Assembly (NCBI RefSeq): GCF_000427885.1 | Contig: NZ_ATYW01000004.1 | Coordinates: 153,939-217,938 of the forward strand | Length of the DNA: 64,000 bases | DNA from: Glycomyces tenuis DSM 44171 | GTDB taxonomy: Bacteria; Actinomycetota; Actinomycetes; Mycobacteriales; Micromonosporaceae | Direction: 5' to 3' | Part shown: positions 44,921-53,848 of the stretch, piece by piece | Position numbering within the stretch: the first letter of the stretch is position 1 | Layout: every line of letters begins with the position of its first letter | Program-made: the position numbers and the translations under genes | The notes under the pieces: generated by a model | Seen by the model: only the letters and a program-made list of their open reading frames with translations | Told to the model about the DNA's origin: nothing | Databases searched by the model: none

Positions 44921-46798
44921 ATGTGTATTTTAACATCTATGACCGATTCTGCCGATATGCGGGACCGACTGCCCGGGCCTGCACTCCGGTCAGGCTGGGA
45001 CGCGCTCCCCTTCACGTCCGGAGACGAATCGAGTCCGGTGGGCTCGTCGCAGACCGTCCGCCGTCTCGTCGAGCGGTCGCTCGGCACGGCGGATTCCGGC
45101 ACCGCCAACGACATCCACCAGTGGGGGCAGTACGTCAATTCCCGCATGGCACTGCATGTCCTGGCGCGCCTGGCCTGCCCCGACGACCCCGAGGCGGTCT
45201 TTCGGGTCCACCGCGACCGGGCGAGGCTGGAGAACGCGGCGCTCAATCTGGAAGCCGTCTGCGCGATCGCCTCCTCCATCGCGCTCAAGGCCCGCAGCCG
45301 AGAGGAGCGTTCCATCGCCGTCGAGCTGTTCGATCTGGCTCGACGCAGGCTCCGTGGCAGGTTCCCCGCCGAATGCCGCGAACTGCACGTGATGACCGCA
45401 TACCTCAGCGGCCGCGGCGGCCGTGCGAAGCGGCTGGCGACGTCCTACGGAGAGTCGGCCCGCCGGATGAAAGACGCGTTGCGCTGCCAGGACGCCCACC
45501 CTCGCAACGGCGGCTCCCCGGCGGCCTTCATGCGGCGGCTGCGGAGCTTCGCCGACTGGCCTGAGCTGTCGACTCCCGAAGCGGGGGAGCCGATGAGCAT
45601 CGACCGGCTCCGGACCGCGGCGGTCCGGCATGTCGCGGAAGGCCCGCTGATCTCGGTGATCATGACCTGCTTCGAACCGGACGAGGCCCTTCTGACGGCG
45701 GTGCGGTCGATCGCCGCGCAGTCGTGGCAGAACTGGGAGCTGCTGCTCGTGGACGACGGCTCGGGTCCGCGGTACGACGGGGTCCTCCGCGAGGCCGCCT
45801 CGATCGACCCGCGGGTGAAGCTGCTGATCCAACCCGAGAACGCCGGCACCTACCAGGCCCGGAACCGCGCCATGGCGGCCGCTGACGGCGAGTTCATGAC
45901 CGGGCTCGACTCCGACGACTGGGCCCATCCTCGCCGCCTCGAGCGCCAGGCGCGGCGACTGATCGAGAACCGGCGTCTCGTCATGGTCGAGTCCCTCAGC
46001 ATCGCCGTCCATGAGGACCTGGCGCTGGTGATCGACCCCCAGGTCGCGGTGGTCGCCGCCCGATCGACCCCGATCATGATCCGCTCCGGCGCGGTCATGG
46101 AGCGCGTCGGCTTCTACGACGAGGTCAGGAAGACCGCCGACTCCGAATACCGCTGCCGCGTCAAGGCGGTGTTCGGCAGAGGCGCCGTCGCCCGTATGAG
46201 CACCGCACCGGCGACCCTTGTCAGACACAGCGGACAGACCTTGTCCTCCGGAGAGGTGTCGCGCCACTGGATGTCGGCGGACCGGCTCGCCTACCACTCG
46301 GGCTTCACCCACTGGCACCGCAGGATCGCCGAAGACCGCGCGAGCCCGTTCCTCGAGGCGCTGGCCCGGCCTCGGCCGTTCCCCATCAGCGGTGGTGTCA
46401 CCCGTACCAAGGCCCGGAACCGCGCGATCGAATACGAGCGCGTCTACGCCGCCGATTGGCGGTGGCTGGACGAGCCGCGCGGGTCGATGCTGGACGACGC
46501 CGCCGACCGGGCCGGGCGGGGGGCGTCTGTCGGACTCGTCCACTGTCCCGAGTGGGTCGAGGTCGACGGTAAGCGGCCCCTCATCGGCTGGCGTGCCCTG
46601 GAGGCGGCGTCCCGATACGGGCTCGACTTCATCGACCTCGAGCCCCGGTACACCGGGACGGTGATCGTGCCGAGCCAGGACTACGCGGAGCTGCTGCGGT
46701 TCGAGTACCCCGCGTTGCCGGCCGACCGCGTCCGCGTGTTCGCCGACTGCCCGCGAGAACCCGCCCAGACGATGAGAAGGCGGACACCATGCATTTGA
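44921..46798 (+). CDS. GT2 family glycosyltransferase
   Basis: About 625 residues. After a helical N-terminal region of 220 residues, the GT-A domain reads LISVIMTCFEPDEALLTAVR, NWELLLVDDGSG, PENAGTYQARNRAM and DSDD, then a C-terminal extension. Start choice: ATG 44921 has AGAGG five bases upstream; ATG 44888 and 44939 are alternatives. From 44921 the fourth codon is TTA, very rare in such genomes. The 5' end is strikingly AT-rich and could instead hold a promoter. The 3' end overlaps the next GT by 10 bp. Confidence 0.82.
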   Translation: MCILTSMTDSADMRDRLPGPALRSGWDALPFTSGDESSPVGSSQTVRRLVERSLGTADSGTANDIHQWGQYVNSRMALHVLARLACPDDPEAVFRVHRDRARLENAALNLEAVCAIASSIALKARSREERSIAVELFDLARRRLRGRFPAECRELHVMTAYLSGRGGRAKRLATSYGESARRMKDALRCQDAHPRNGGSPAAFMRRLRSFADWPELSTPEAGEPMSIDRLRTAAVRHVAEGPLISVIMTCFEPDEALLTAVRSIAAQSWQNWELLLVDDGSGPRYDGVLREAASIDPRVKLLIQPENAGTYQARNRAMAAADGEFMTGLDSDDWAHPRRLERQARRLIENRRLVMVESLSIAVHEDLALVIDPQVAVVAARSTPIMIRSGAVMERVGFYDEVRKTADSEYRCRVKAVFGRGAVARMSTAPATLVRHSGQTLSSGEVSRHWMSADRLAYHSGFTHWHRRIAEDRASPFLEALARPRPFPISGGVTRTKARNRAIEYERVYAADWRWLDEPRGSMLDDAADRAGRGASVGLVHCPEWVEVDGKRPLIGWRALEAASRYGLDFIDLEPRYTGTVIVPSQDYAELLRFEYPALPADRVRVFADCPREPAQTMRRRTPCI

Positions 46799-48411
46799 AG
46801 CACATGGTCGAGGCCGCGGCGCGGCGTCCGGACTGGGCGGCGGCCGCGGCCGCGCCGTTCGCTCCGGTGGTCGTGCTCATGCTGCCCGTCGAGGGCCTCG
46901 GACAGATGACGAGCATCGTGATCGGCGTGCTCGGTCCGGTCCTCGGCGCCGTGTACCTGAACCGGCACCGAGCGCTCGACTGGGCGCGGACCGCCGCCGT
47001 CAGCCCTGGGCCGGTTCGGAAGCGGACCTCCCTGCGCGCCGTGCTCGGGAACGTGATCGGGCGGTCCGGTCGGGCCGGCCTGCCTCCTGGCAAGCGGCGG
47101 GAGCTGGAGCTGTGGGAGACGCGAATGAACCACGGCTGGTCGACGACGGCGGCCGCGGCCCTGCGCGAGGTGGCCGAGTCCGGCAGTGAGCACGGCGAGG
47201 CCCGCGTGCGCGCCATGGCCGCGCTGTGCGGACACCAGATCTCGCGGGGACGCCCGCAGCGGGCCGGCCGCTCGCTGGAGGCCGACATCGTCATCGTCTC
47301 GACGCTGAACCTGCGTGGAGGCACCGCCTCCGCGAACGAGGCCGAGATCCTGGCCTACCGAGCGGCCGGACTGCGGGTCGCACTGGTCCACCACCCCGTG
47401 AGGGACCGGGCCATGAGCCGCCCGATCGACCGCCGGCTGCGGGACTTGATCGACGGCGAGACGGTCGTCGAGGTCCTCCCCGAGGACACGGTCCGCTGCG
47501 ACCTGGCGATCGTCAGATTCCCGATGGCGCTGGAGCACCTCATGGACGACCGGCCGCGGATCGACGCCGCGAAAACGGTGCTGCTGGTCAACCAGACGCC
47601 CTTCGAGGAATACGGACTGTGCGGCGGGCACGGGACGGCCTGGAGCGTGCGCGACGTCCACCGCAACGTCACCGGGTGGCTCGGGCCCCACACCTGGTAC
47701 GCGATCGGCCCGGCCGTCCGCGACGTCCTACGTGAGCACCACGCTGACGAGCTCGCCGGCATCGACCTCGCCGACGACTTCTGGTACGAGACGATCGACG
47801 CCGTTGAACGGGTCCCGGAGCGGCGCGGGAGGCGGAACGCGGGCGATCCGATCAGGATCGGACGGCACAGCCGCGATCACGTGCTCAAGTTCCCCAATAT
47901 GGCCAAGCACCTCCGAGCCGCCTATCCCGCCGCCGCGGACATCGAGGTCCACATGCTCGGGGCGCACGATTCGGTCACTCGGATCCTCGGCGCGATCCCG
48001 TCGGGCTGGACCTGCCACCGTTTCGGCGCCATGCCCGCGGCGGACTTCTTGGCGGGCATCGACGTCTACGTGTACTTCATCGACGAGTCCCTGGTGGAGG
48101 CCTTCGGCAGGGCCCCGCTGGAGGCGATGGCCGTCGGCATCCCGTGCGTCCTGCCGCACAGCTTCGCCGAGTTGTTCGGCGACGCCGCGATCTACTGCGC
48201 GCCGGATGAGGTGGAAGCGCAGGTGCGGGCCCTGATGGCCGATCCGGTGCGCTGCGCCGAACTCACCGCGGCCGGACTGCGCCTGATCCGAGAGGAGTTC
48301 TCCGCGCAGGCGCTCCTGCGCCGGGTGGAAGGACTCGGCGTCACCACGGAGTCCGCGCTCGAACCGGTCGGATCCGCGGCGGCGATGGTCCTGGAAGGCG
48401 GCCGACGATGA
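46789..48411 (+). CDS. GT-B fold glycosyltransferase with N-terminal membrane region
   Basis: 540 residues. Hydrophobic segments at about 20-60, a linker, then a GT4-like GT-B domain: VSTLNLRGGTASANEAEILA, LLVNQTPFEEYG, GWLGPHTWYAIGP, IRIGRHSRDHVLKFP and the nucleotide-binding EAFGRAPLEAMAVGIPCVLP. Closely paralogous to the next gene. A membrane-bound enzyme of a three-gene glycan unit. Confidence 0.82.
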   Translation: MHLKHMVEAAARRPDWAAAAAAPFAPVVVLMLPVEGLGQMTSIVIGVLGPVLGAVYLNRHRALDWARTAAVSPGPVRKRTSLRAVLGNVIGRSGRAGLPPGKRRELELWETRMNHGWSTTAAAALREVAESGSEHGEARVRAMAALCGHQISRGRPQRAGRSLEADIVIVSTLNLRGGTASANEAEILAYRAAGLRVALVHHPVRDRAMSRPIDRRLRDLIDGETVVEVLPEDTVRCDLAIVRFPMALEHLMDDRPRIDAAKTVLLVNQTPFEEYGLCGGHGTAWSVRDVHRNVTGWLGPHTWYAIGPAVRDVLREHHADELAGIDLADDFWYETIDAVERVPERRGRRNAGDPIRIGRHSRDHVLKFPNMAKHLRAAYPAAADIEVHMLGAHDSVTRILGAIPSGWTCHRFGAMPAADFLAGIDVYVYFIDESLVEAFGRAPLEAMAVGIPCVLPHSFAELFGDAAIYCAPDEVEAQVRALMADPVRCAELTAAGLRLIREEFSAQALLRRVEGLGVTTESALEPVGSAAAMVLEGGRR

Positions 48412-50528
48412 TGCCCCGCGCCAAGCGGCTCGCCCGCTCCCCGTTCGCCAGGACGTCTGCTGTGGTCGGTACGGTGGCGGCGGCGGTGGCCGCGCCCTTG
48501 CTGGCCCCGCCGCCGGCCGGACCGCTCCTCTCCGGTTCGGTGCTGCTCGCCCTCGCCGTGCTCGGATGCCGCGACGCCGCGGCCGTGCGCCGGATGCGCC
48601 GCGACCTGGCGGCGAAGCACGCCGCCGCGAATCTGCTCGGCAAGAGCGTCCCCCAGGCCCGCCGCCCGACTTCGGCGCCGGGCCTGGCGCGTCAGGTGGC
48701 GCGCATCCGGGAGGCGGTGGCGGGCGGGTTCCCGGACTCCGCGGTGCGGGAGATGCGATCCCTCGCCTCCCATGCCGGGATCCCCTCCGCCGCCCGGCTC
48801 GACATGCTCCGTTCGCTCTCGGACAGCCTGCGAGACGTCCCCGCGCCGCCGCAGCCGAAGCGGTCCGCCTTCGACGTGGTGTTCATCTCGCCCCTCGGCA
48901 TGGCGGGCGGCACCACCTCGGCGAACGCCGCCGAGATCCGGGTCTGCAAGGAGCAGGGCCTGAAAGTCGGCCTGCTGCACCACCGCATCTACAAATGGGG
49001 CCGGAACGCTCCGCTCAGCCCGCGGATCGAGGAGCTAGTCGACGGTGAGACGGTGCAGCTGATCGGTCTGGACGACGTCGTCGAGTGCGATCTCGCCGTC
49101 ATCCGCCTGCCCACCGCGCTGATGAAGCCGCTCGAACGGCGCCCCAGGATCACCGCCGGCTCCACCGCGGTCATCGTCAACCAGACGCCGTTCAAGTTCT
49201 ACGAACCCGGGGGACCCAGGGAAGAGGCGTGGGACATCGCCACCGTCGAGCGGCACGTCACCGATTGGATGGGGCCCCACACCTGGTATGCGGGAGGACC
49301 GCAGGTCCGCGTGGCGCTCTTGGAGCACCACGCCGCGGAGATCGCCGGCCTCGATCTGTCCGCCTCGCTCTGGAACGAGACCATCGAGATCGACCAGTGG
49401 CGCCTCGACGGCCGCCGTGAGAGCGACGGTCGCATCCGCATCGGCAGGCATTCGCGCGACCACGAGTTGAAGTGGCCGGAGGACCCCGAGACGCTGCTGC
49501 GGTGCTACCCCGACAGGGAGCCGTTCGAGATCCACGTCCTCGGAGGCGCGGAGACGCCGACGCGGGTCGGTGGACAGCTGCCGTCGAACTGGACGGTCCA
49601 TTCGTTCAATGCCATGTGCACCAAGGAGTTTCTCGCCGAGATCGACCTCATGGCCTACTTCATCTCCTCCGGAGGGCTGGAGGCGTTCGGCCGGGCGCCG
49701 CTCGAGGCGATGGCGGCCGGAGTGCCTGTCATCATGGACCGGCGGTTCCAGATCACGTTCGGACCGGCCGCGATCTACTGCGAACCCGCCGAGGTGGCGT
49801 CCACAGCGGAGCGGATCATGGCCGACCCGGACGCGTACGCCGTTCAGCAGGCCACCGCTTGGGATTTCGTCGCCGACCGATTCTCGGGGCGCGCGTTGCT
49901 GGAGCGGATGTCGCTGTGCGCCCGATCGGGAAACATACGGGACCGCGTGGAGTACGCGCCGGCGAGCTACTGGGACCTGCGCTACGGCTCGGGCGGGAAT
50001 TCGGGGGAGGGGTCGCGCGGAGAGGAGGCCGCCTACAAAGCGCGGTATGTCGGCGATCTCATCAAGGAGCGAGGGGTCGTCAGTCTGATCGACTGGGGCT
50101 GCGGGGACGGCGGAGTCCTGGAGAAGATCGACATGCACGGCGCGTCGTATCTGGGCGTGGACGTCTCCGAAGTGATCGTCGAGCGGATGCGCGAGCGGTT
50201 CGCGGGGCGGCCGGACTGCCGTTTCGAGCTGCCCTACGGGATGGGCCGCGCCGAGCGCCGCGATCTCGCGCTGAGCCTGGACGTGCTCTTCCACTTCCCG
50301 GTCGACGCCGACTACGACGACTACCTGTCGAGGCTCTTCGGCAGTGCCGAGCGGTTCGTGCTCATCTACTCCACCGACTCCGCCGAGGGGATCACCGCCC
50401 ATCATGTGCGCCGACGGGAGTTCACCGCCGATATCGCGGCGCGGTTCCACGAATGGAAGCTCGTCCGGGCCGAACCGCCGTTGTCCGAAGGCCTGGCGGC
50501 GTTCTTCCTGTACGAGAGGGCTGCCTGA
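48408..50528 (+). CDS. GT-B glycosyltransferase fused to a SAM methyltransferase
   Basis: 706 residues. N-terminal hydrophobic region (15-55); GT-B domain (about 155-500) with GMAGGTTSANAAEIRV, VNQTPFKFYEPGG, DWMGPHTWYAGGP, IRIGRHSRDHELKWP and EAFGRAPLEAMAAGVPVIMD; then a class I methyltransferase domain (about 520-700) with SLIDWGCGDGGVLEKI as motif I. The fusion suggests a sugar is added and then capped or decorated by methylation. ATGA overlap with the previous gene. Confidence 0.83.
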   Translation: MMPRAKRLARSPFARTSAVVGTVAAAVAAPLLAPPPAGPLLSGSVLLALAVLGCRDAAAVRRMRRDLAAKHAAANLLGKSVPQARRPTSAPGLARQVARIREAVAGGFPDSAVREMRSLASHAGIPSAARLDMLRSLSDSLRDVPAPPQPKRSAFDVVFISPLGMAGGTTSANAAEIRVCKEQGLKVGLLHHRIYKWGRNAPLSPRIEELVDGETVQLIGLDDVVECDLAVIRLPTALMKPLERRPRITAGSTAVIVNQTPFKFYEPGGPREEAWDIATVERHVTDWMGPHTWYAGGPQVRVALLEHHAAEIAGLDLSASLWNETIEIDQWRLDGRRESDGRIRIGRHSRDHELKWPEDPETLLRCYPDREPFEIHVLGGAETPTRVGGQLPSNWTVHSFNAMCTKEFLAEIDLMAYFISSGGLEAFGRAPLEAMAAGVPVIMDRRFQITFGPAAIYCEPAEVASTAERIMADPDAYAVQQATAWDFVADRFSGRALLERMSLCARSGNIRDRVEYAPASYWDLRYGSGGNSGEGSRGEEAAYKARYVGDLIKERGVVSLIDWGCGDGGVLEKIDMHGASYLGVDVSEVIVERMRERFAGRPDCRFELPYGMGRAERRDLALSLDVLFHFPVDADYDDYLSRLFGSAERFVLIYSTDSAEGITAHHVRRREFTADIAARFHEWKLVRAEPPLSEGLAAFFLYERAA

Positions 50529-50625
50529 GCGGGACGGCCGTGCGGGCGAGTGGGACGCGCGCGACCCGGACCGTCTCCAGCTCGGGCCGTTCGCCGGCGT
50601 CGGCAGGATGCCGCGTACCGCTGGA

Positions 50626-50650
50626 CGCCCGGGGCATCGCGCCCCGGGCG
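50626..50650. terminator. Bidirectional hairpin between the GT operon and hsp20
   Basis: Perfect 10-bp arms CGCCCGGGGC (50626-50635) and GCCCCGGGCG (50641-50650), loop ATCGC, between convergent genes. Confidence 0.7.
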
Positions 50651-50670
50651 CCGCTCGCGTGCGTGTTCGA

Positions 50671-51123
50671 TTACTCGGCCTCGACGGCGGCCTTGCCGTC
50701 GGCCACGGGGATCTCCTGCGCCTCCGGCTTCGGCTTGACGGCGCCCGCGACGCGGACGGTCAGCAGCCCGTCGGAGAGCTCGGCGCTCACCTGCGAGGCC
50801 TCCGTGCCCTCCGGGACGGTGAACTCGCGGCGGAACTTTCCGGCGGTGAGGCCGCGGACTAGGTAGCGGTCGCCCTCGGCCGCCTCGCGCTCGCGGCGCT
50901 CGGCGGTGACCGACAGACGCCGGCCCTCGAGCGAGACCGAGACGTCCTCGGCGGCGACGCCCGGGACGGCGACGGTGATGACCGCGTCCGAGCCCTCGGT
51001 GTACACGTCGGCCTGCGGCGAGTACTGCGTGGCCCCTCGGCCGAAGCCCAGGCGCACCAGGCGCTCGAACTCCCTGTCGAAGTGCCGGAACGCCGTAAAG
51101 GGGTGCTGGTAGCGAACGATCAT
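50671..51123 (-). CDS. Hsp20/alpha-crystallin small heat-shock protein
   Basis: 150 residues from ATG 51123. N-terminal IVRYQHPFTAFRHFDREFER, alpha-crystallin domain with SPQADVYTEGSDAVITVAVP and VSLEGRRLSVTAERRE, and the conserved end AELSDGLLTVRVAGAV. An ATP-independent holdase chaperone. A perfect CIRCE 24 bp upstream of the start makes it an HrcA target. Confidence 0.93.
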   Translation of the reverse strand: MIVRYQHPFTAFRHFDREFERLVRLGFGRGATQYSPQADVYTEGSDAVITVAVPGVAAEDVSVSLEGRRLSVTAERREREAAEGDRYLVRGLTAGKFRREFTVPEGTEASQVSAELSDGLLTVRVAGAVKPKPEAQEIPVADGKAAVEAE

Positions 51124-51146
51124 GGCGGTGGTCTCCTTCCTCATGA

Positions 51147-51173
51147 TTAGCACTCGAGCCTTGAGAGTGCTAA
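51147..51173 (-). promoter_or_regulatory. CIRCE element (HrcA operator)
   Basis: TTAGCACTC-N9-GAGTGCTAA, an exact match to the CIRCE consensus, located 24-50 bp before the hsp20 start. HrcA binding would keep the gene off until heat shock inactivates HrcA. Confidence 0.95.
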
Positions 51174-51223
51174 CGACAGATAAGACGACCGGCGCCCGCG
51201 GATTATTTCAACAGTGGCATGCA

Positions 51224-52159
51224 TCACCGCTCTTTGAGCTTCAGTCTCCAGGTCTGCGCGACCAGCTCGTGCCCGAACATGCGGACCGGCTCCTCGGTCT
51301 CGAGGGCGAAGCCCGCGTCCTCGTACAGCCGCCTGGCCGAGAGCAGCATGCTCACCGTCCACAGGACCATCGACTCGTAGCCCGCCTCCCGCGCGAAGCC
51401 GACGCAGCGGCGCACCAGCGCCGCGCCCACGCCGCGGCCGCGCGCCTCGGGCTCGACCCACAGCAGGCGGAGCTTCGCCGTGGTCGCGTCGGCCCTGACG
51501 CAGAAGACCGAGCCGGCCGGCCTGCCGTCGAGCTCGGCGATCCACCCGGCCTCGCGCTCGCGGTCGCGGCCCGCGGCGAAATCGGCCGCGATCCTCGCGA
51601 CGAGTGCCTCGTACTCCTCGTTCCAGCCGAACTGCCCGGCGTATCCGGCGCCCTGGCTCCAGACGACCCAGCCCAGGTCGCCGGGGCGCAGGGGCCGCAG
51701 CACGGGCGGGCCCGGCTCGCGCTCGGCGTCGAGCTCGGATCGGATGAGCCGCATGGCCTCGACGACGCGCCGCCGCCGCTCCGGCTCCAGGCCCGCCAGG
51801 AGCTCGGCGACCTGCCGTGAGGAGCGTCGGTCGAGGTCGGCGAAGACCTCGCGGCCCCGGCCGGTCAGGTCGAGGATCCGGCGGCGGCGGTCCCGCTCAT
51901 ACGGCCGGCGTTCGATCAGGCCCTCGCGGTCGAAGCGGGCGAGGATGCGGCTGAGGTAGCCCGCGTCCAGGCCGAGCGCGCGGCGCAGCTCGGTGGCGTC
52001 GGGGCCGTCCCGGTGGGCCAGCTCGAACAGCACCCGGACCTCGGTGAGCGTGTAGGGGCTGTCGAGGAGGTGGTCGCCGAGGACGCCGATGGTGTTGGTG
52101 TAGAAGCGGTTGAAGGAACGGACGGCGTCGATGTGCTCGTCGGACGGCGGCTTGTCCAC
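51224..52159 (-). CDS. MarR regulator fused to GNAT acetyltransferase
   Basis: 311 residues from GTG 52159 (CTGGAG five bases upstream; this gives the usual family start DKPPSDEHIDAVRSFNRFY). N-terminal MarR winged helix: SPYTLTEVRVLFEL, LRRALGLDAGYLSRILARFD. C-terminal GNAT with LWVEPEARGRGVGAALVRRC (acetyl-CoA loop) and VLWTVSMLLSARRLYEDAGF. A recognised fusion family; the substrate of the acetylase is unknown. A palindrome lies 32 bp before the start. Confidence 0.87.
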   Translation of the reverse strand: MDKPPSDEHIDAVRSFNRFYTNTIGVLGDHLLDSPYTLTEVRVLFELAHRDGPDATELRRALGLDAGYLSRILARFDREGLIERRPYERDRRRRILDLTGRGREVFADLDRRSSRQVAELLAGLEPERRRRVVEAMRLIRSELDAEREPGPPVLRPLRPGDLGWVVWSQGAGYAGQFGWNEEYEALVARIAADFAAGRDREREAGWIAELDGRPAGSVFCVRADATTAKLRLLWVEPEARGRGVGAALVRRCVGFAREAGYESMVLWTVSMLLSARRLYEDAGFALETEEPVRMFGHELVAQTWRLKLKER

Positions 52160-52190
52160 GATCGCTCCAGAGGGGACTCCGAGAAAATGC

Positions 52191-52203
52191 TTGACTCGGT
52201 CAA
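52191..52203. promoter_or_regulatory. Palindromic operator TTGAC-TCG-GTCAA
   Basis: A perfect 5-bp-arm palindrome in the divergent region between the MarR-GNAT gene and the APH gene; flanking bases extend it partly. Likely site for the MarR domain, controlling both directions. Confidence 0.55.
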
Positions 52204-52269
52204 TCATATGCCCGCTCGTCGGCGTCGCACAAGAAAAGCCTCTTGCGAAAGCGCTCCCAAATCGAAACA

Positions 52270-53253
52270 ATGAGCTCCATGGAAGTAGCCGTACGCCCCA
52301 AACTCAGCCGCGCCGACGTCGAGGCGCTCATCCGCGACCGGCTCGGAGCCGATGCCGAGGTGACCGCCCACGAGGAGTTCACCGACGGGTACTTCAACGC
52401 CGCCCACGGCGTCGACCTCGCCGACGGGCGCCGCCTGGTCGTCAAGGTCGCCCCCGAGCGCGGCGTCAAGGTGCTGCGCTACGAGGAAGACCTCATGACC
52501 GCCGAGATCGAGTTCTTCGAGCGCGCCGCCTCGGTGGACGTCCCCCTGCCCCGGCTGTGGCACACCGACGCCGCCGCGGGCGTCATGATCATGGACCGCC
52601 TCGACGGCGTCCGGCTCCCCGAGGCCAAGAAGCGGATGAGCGAGGCCGAGAAGCTCGCGCTGCGCCGCGAGCTCGGCGCCCTCGGCGCCCGCGTCAACAC
52701 GATCGAAGGCGAGTACTTCGGGTACACGCGCGGCCACGGGCGCACCAGGTCGGACAGCTGGGGCGAGTCGTTCCTGTCCATCATCGACGACATCGTCGCC
52801 GACATCGAGGAGTTCGGCACCGTGCTGCCGCGCCCCGTCGCCGAGATCCGCGAGCTCATCGCCTCGCACCGGCCGCTGCTCGACACGGTCGAACGCCCCG
52901 TCCTGCTCCACTTCGACCTGTGGGACGGCAACGTCTTCGTCGAGCCCGGCGAGGACGGCTGGCGTGTCCAGGGGTTCATCGACGGCGAGCGCGCGCTCTA
53001 CGGCGACCCGCTGGCCGAGCTGGTCTCGCTGAGCTTCAACGAGCCCGCCGAGAACGAGGCCGTCCTCGACGGCTACCTCGGGCGCGAGCTGACCGACGAC
53101 GAGCGGCGGCGGCTGACCCTGTACCAGGTCTACCTGTGGCTGATCCTCGCCGCCGAGTGCGACGTGCGCGGCTTCGACGCCGCGCAGAGCGCCGAGCAGT
53201 ACGGTTGGGCGACCGCGAACCTCGTCAGAGACCTGCCCCTGCTGGAGTCCTGA
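52270..53253 (+). CDS. APH-family (aminoglycoside phosphotransferase-like) kinase
   Basis: 327 residues from ATG 52270 (52279 possible). Catalytic loop LLHFDLWDGNVFV (His214, Asp216, Asn221), metal site GFIDGERALYGDP, nucleotide region VVKVAPERGVKVLRYEEDL. The family phosphorylates small molecules or fructosamines and need not confer resistance. Divergent from the MarR-GNAT gene, with a shared operator between. Confidence 0.85.
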   Translation: MSSMEVAVRPKLSRADVEALIRDRLGADAEVTAHEEFTDGYFNAAHGVDLADGRRLVVKVAPERGVKVLRYEEDLMTAEIEFFERAASVDVPLPRLWHTDAAAGVMIMDRLDGVRLPEAKKRMSEAEKLALRRELGALGARVNTIEGEYFGYTRGHGRTRSDSWGESFLSIIDDIVADIEEFGTVLPRPVAEIRELIASHRPLLDTVERPVLLHFDLWDGNVFVEPGEDGWRVQGFIDGERALYGDPLAELVSLSFNEPAENEAVLDGYLGRELTDDERRRLTLYQVYLWLILAAECDVRGFDAAQSAEQYGWATANLVRDLPLLES

Positions 53254-53259
53254 CGCCGC

Positions 53260-53733
53260 TCAGGCGTGGTCGTGATCGTGGTCGTCGGGGTCGGTGCGCC
53301 CCGCCGGCCTGTCGGCCGTGGCCCTCGCCAGCCCGTACGGCGGCATGTTGACGTACGAGGTCTCGTACTCGCCGGCCTCGACCCTGTACAGCTCGTGCCA
53401 CAGCCCGACGTCGCCGTCGTCCTTGACCGCCCCGTTGAACCACTTCCAGAAGCCGCGGTGGGCGTACTCCCGGCCGTGGGCGTACCGCTCGAGATGGTCG
53501 GCGCTGCGCCAGTACTGGACGACCATGATGACCCTCCCGCCGACCATGACCCGCGAGTCCAGCAGCCCCAGCGACGGGTCGGCGGCGAGCTCGCGCAGCA
53601 TCGGCCGCAGGGCCGAGAGCACCGGCCACCACTTGCGGACCTTCCAGATCTTGTTGACGCGCACGCCGACCGTGAAGACGACGAGGTCCTCGTCGTAGTC
53701 GACGACCACACGGCCGGGATGGACTTTCGCCAC
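53260..53733 (-). CDS. DUF4188 protein
   Basis: 157 residues, GTG start with GGAGG upstream. Contains VHPGRVVVDYDEDLVVFTVG, GGRVIMVVQYWRSADHLERY, GLWHELYRVEAGEYETSYVN, the pattern of DUF4188, a dimeric alpha-beta barrel relative of haem-using monooxygenase-like or dehydratase-like proteins. A His/Asp-rich tail (DPDDHDHDHA) could bind metal. Function unknown. Converges on the APH gene with six bases between. Confidence 0.8.
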   Translation of the reverse strand: MAKVHPGRVVVDYDEDLVVFTVGVRVNKIWKVRKWWPVLSALRPMLRELAADPSLGLLDSRVMVGGRVIMVVQYWRSADHLERYAHGREYAHRGFWKWFNGAVKDDGDVGLWHELYRVEAGEYETSYVNMPPYGLARATADRPAGRTDPDDHDHDHA

Positions 53734-53848
53734 GTGCGGACCTCCAAGGGGGAGCGCGGGACACCTCCCTCCAAGGTTAACGACATGCGTTCGTCTCGTG
53801 CCATACGGTCTCGGAGCCGATCCGCTCTGTCAGTCCACAGTGGTTTCT

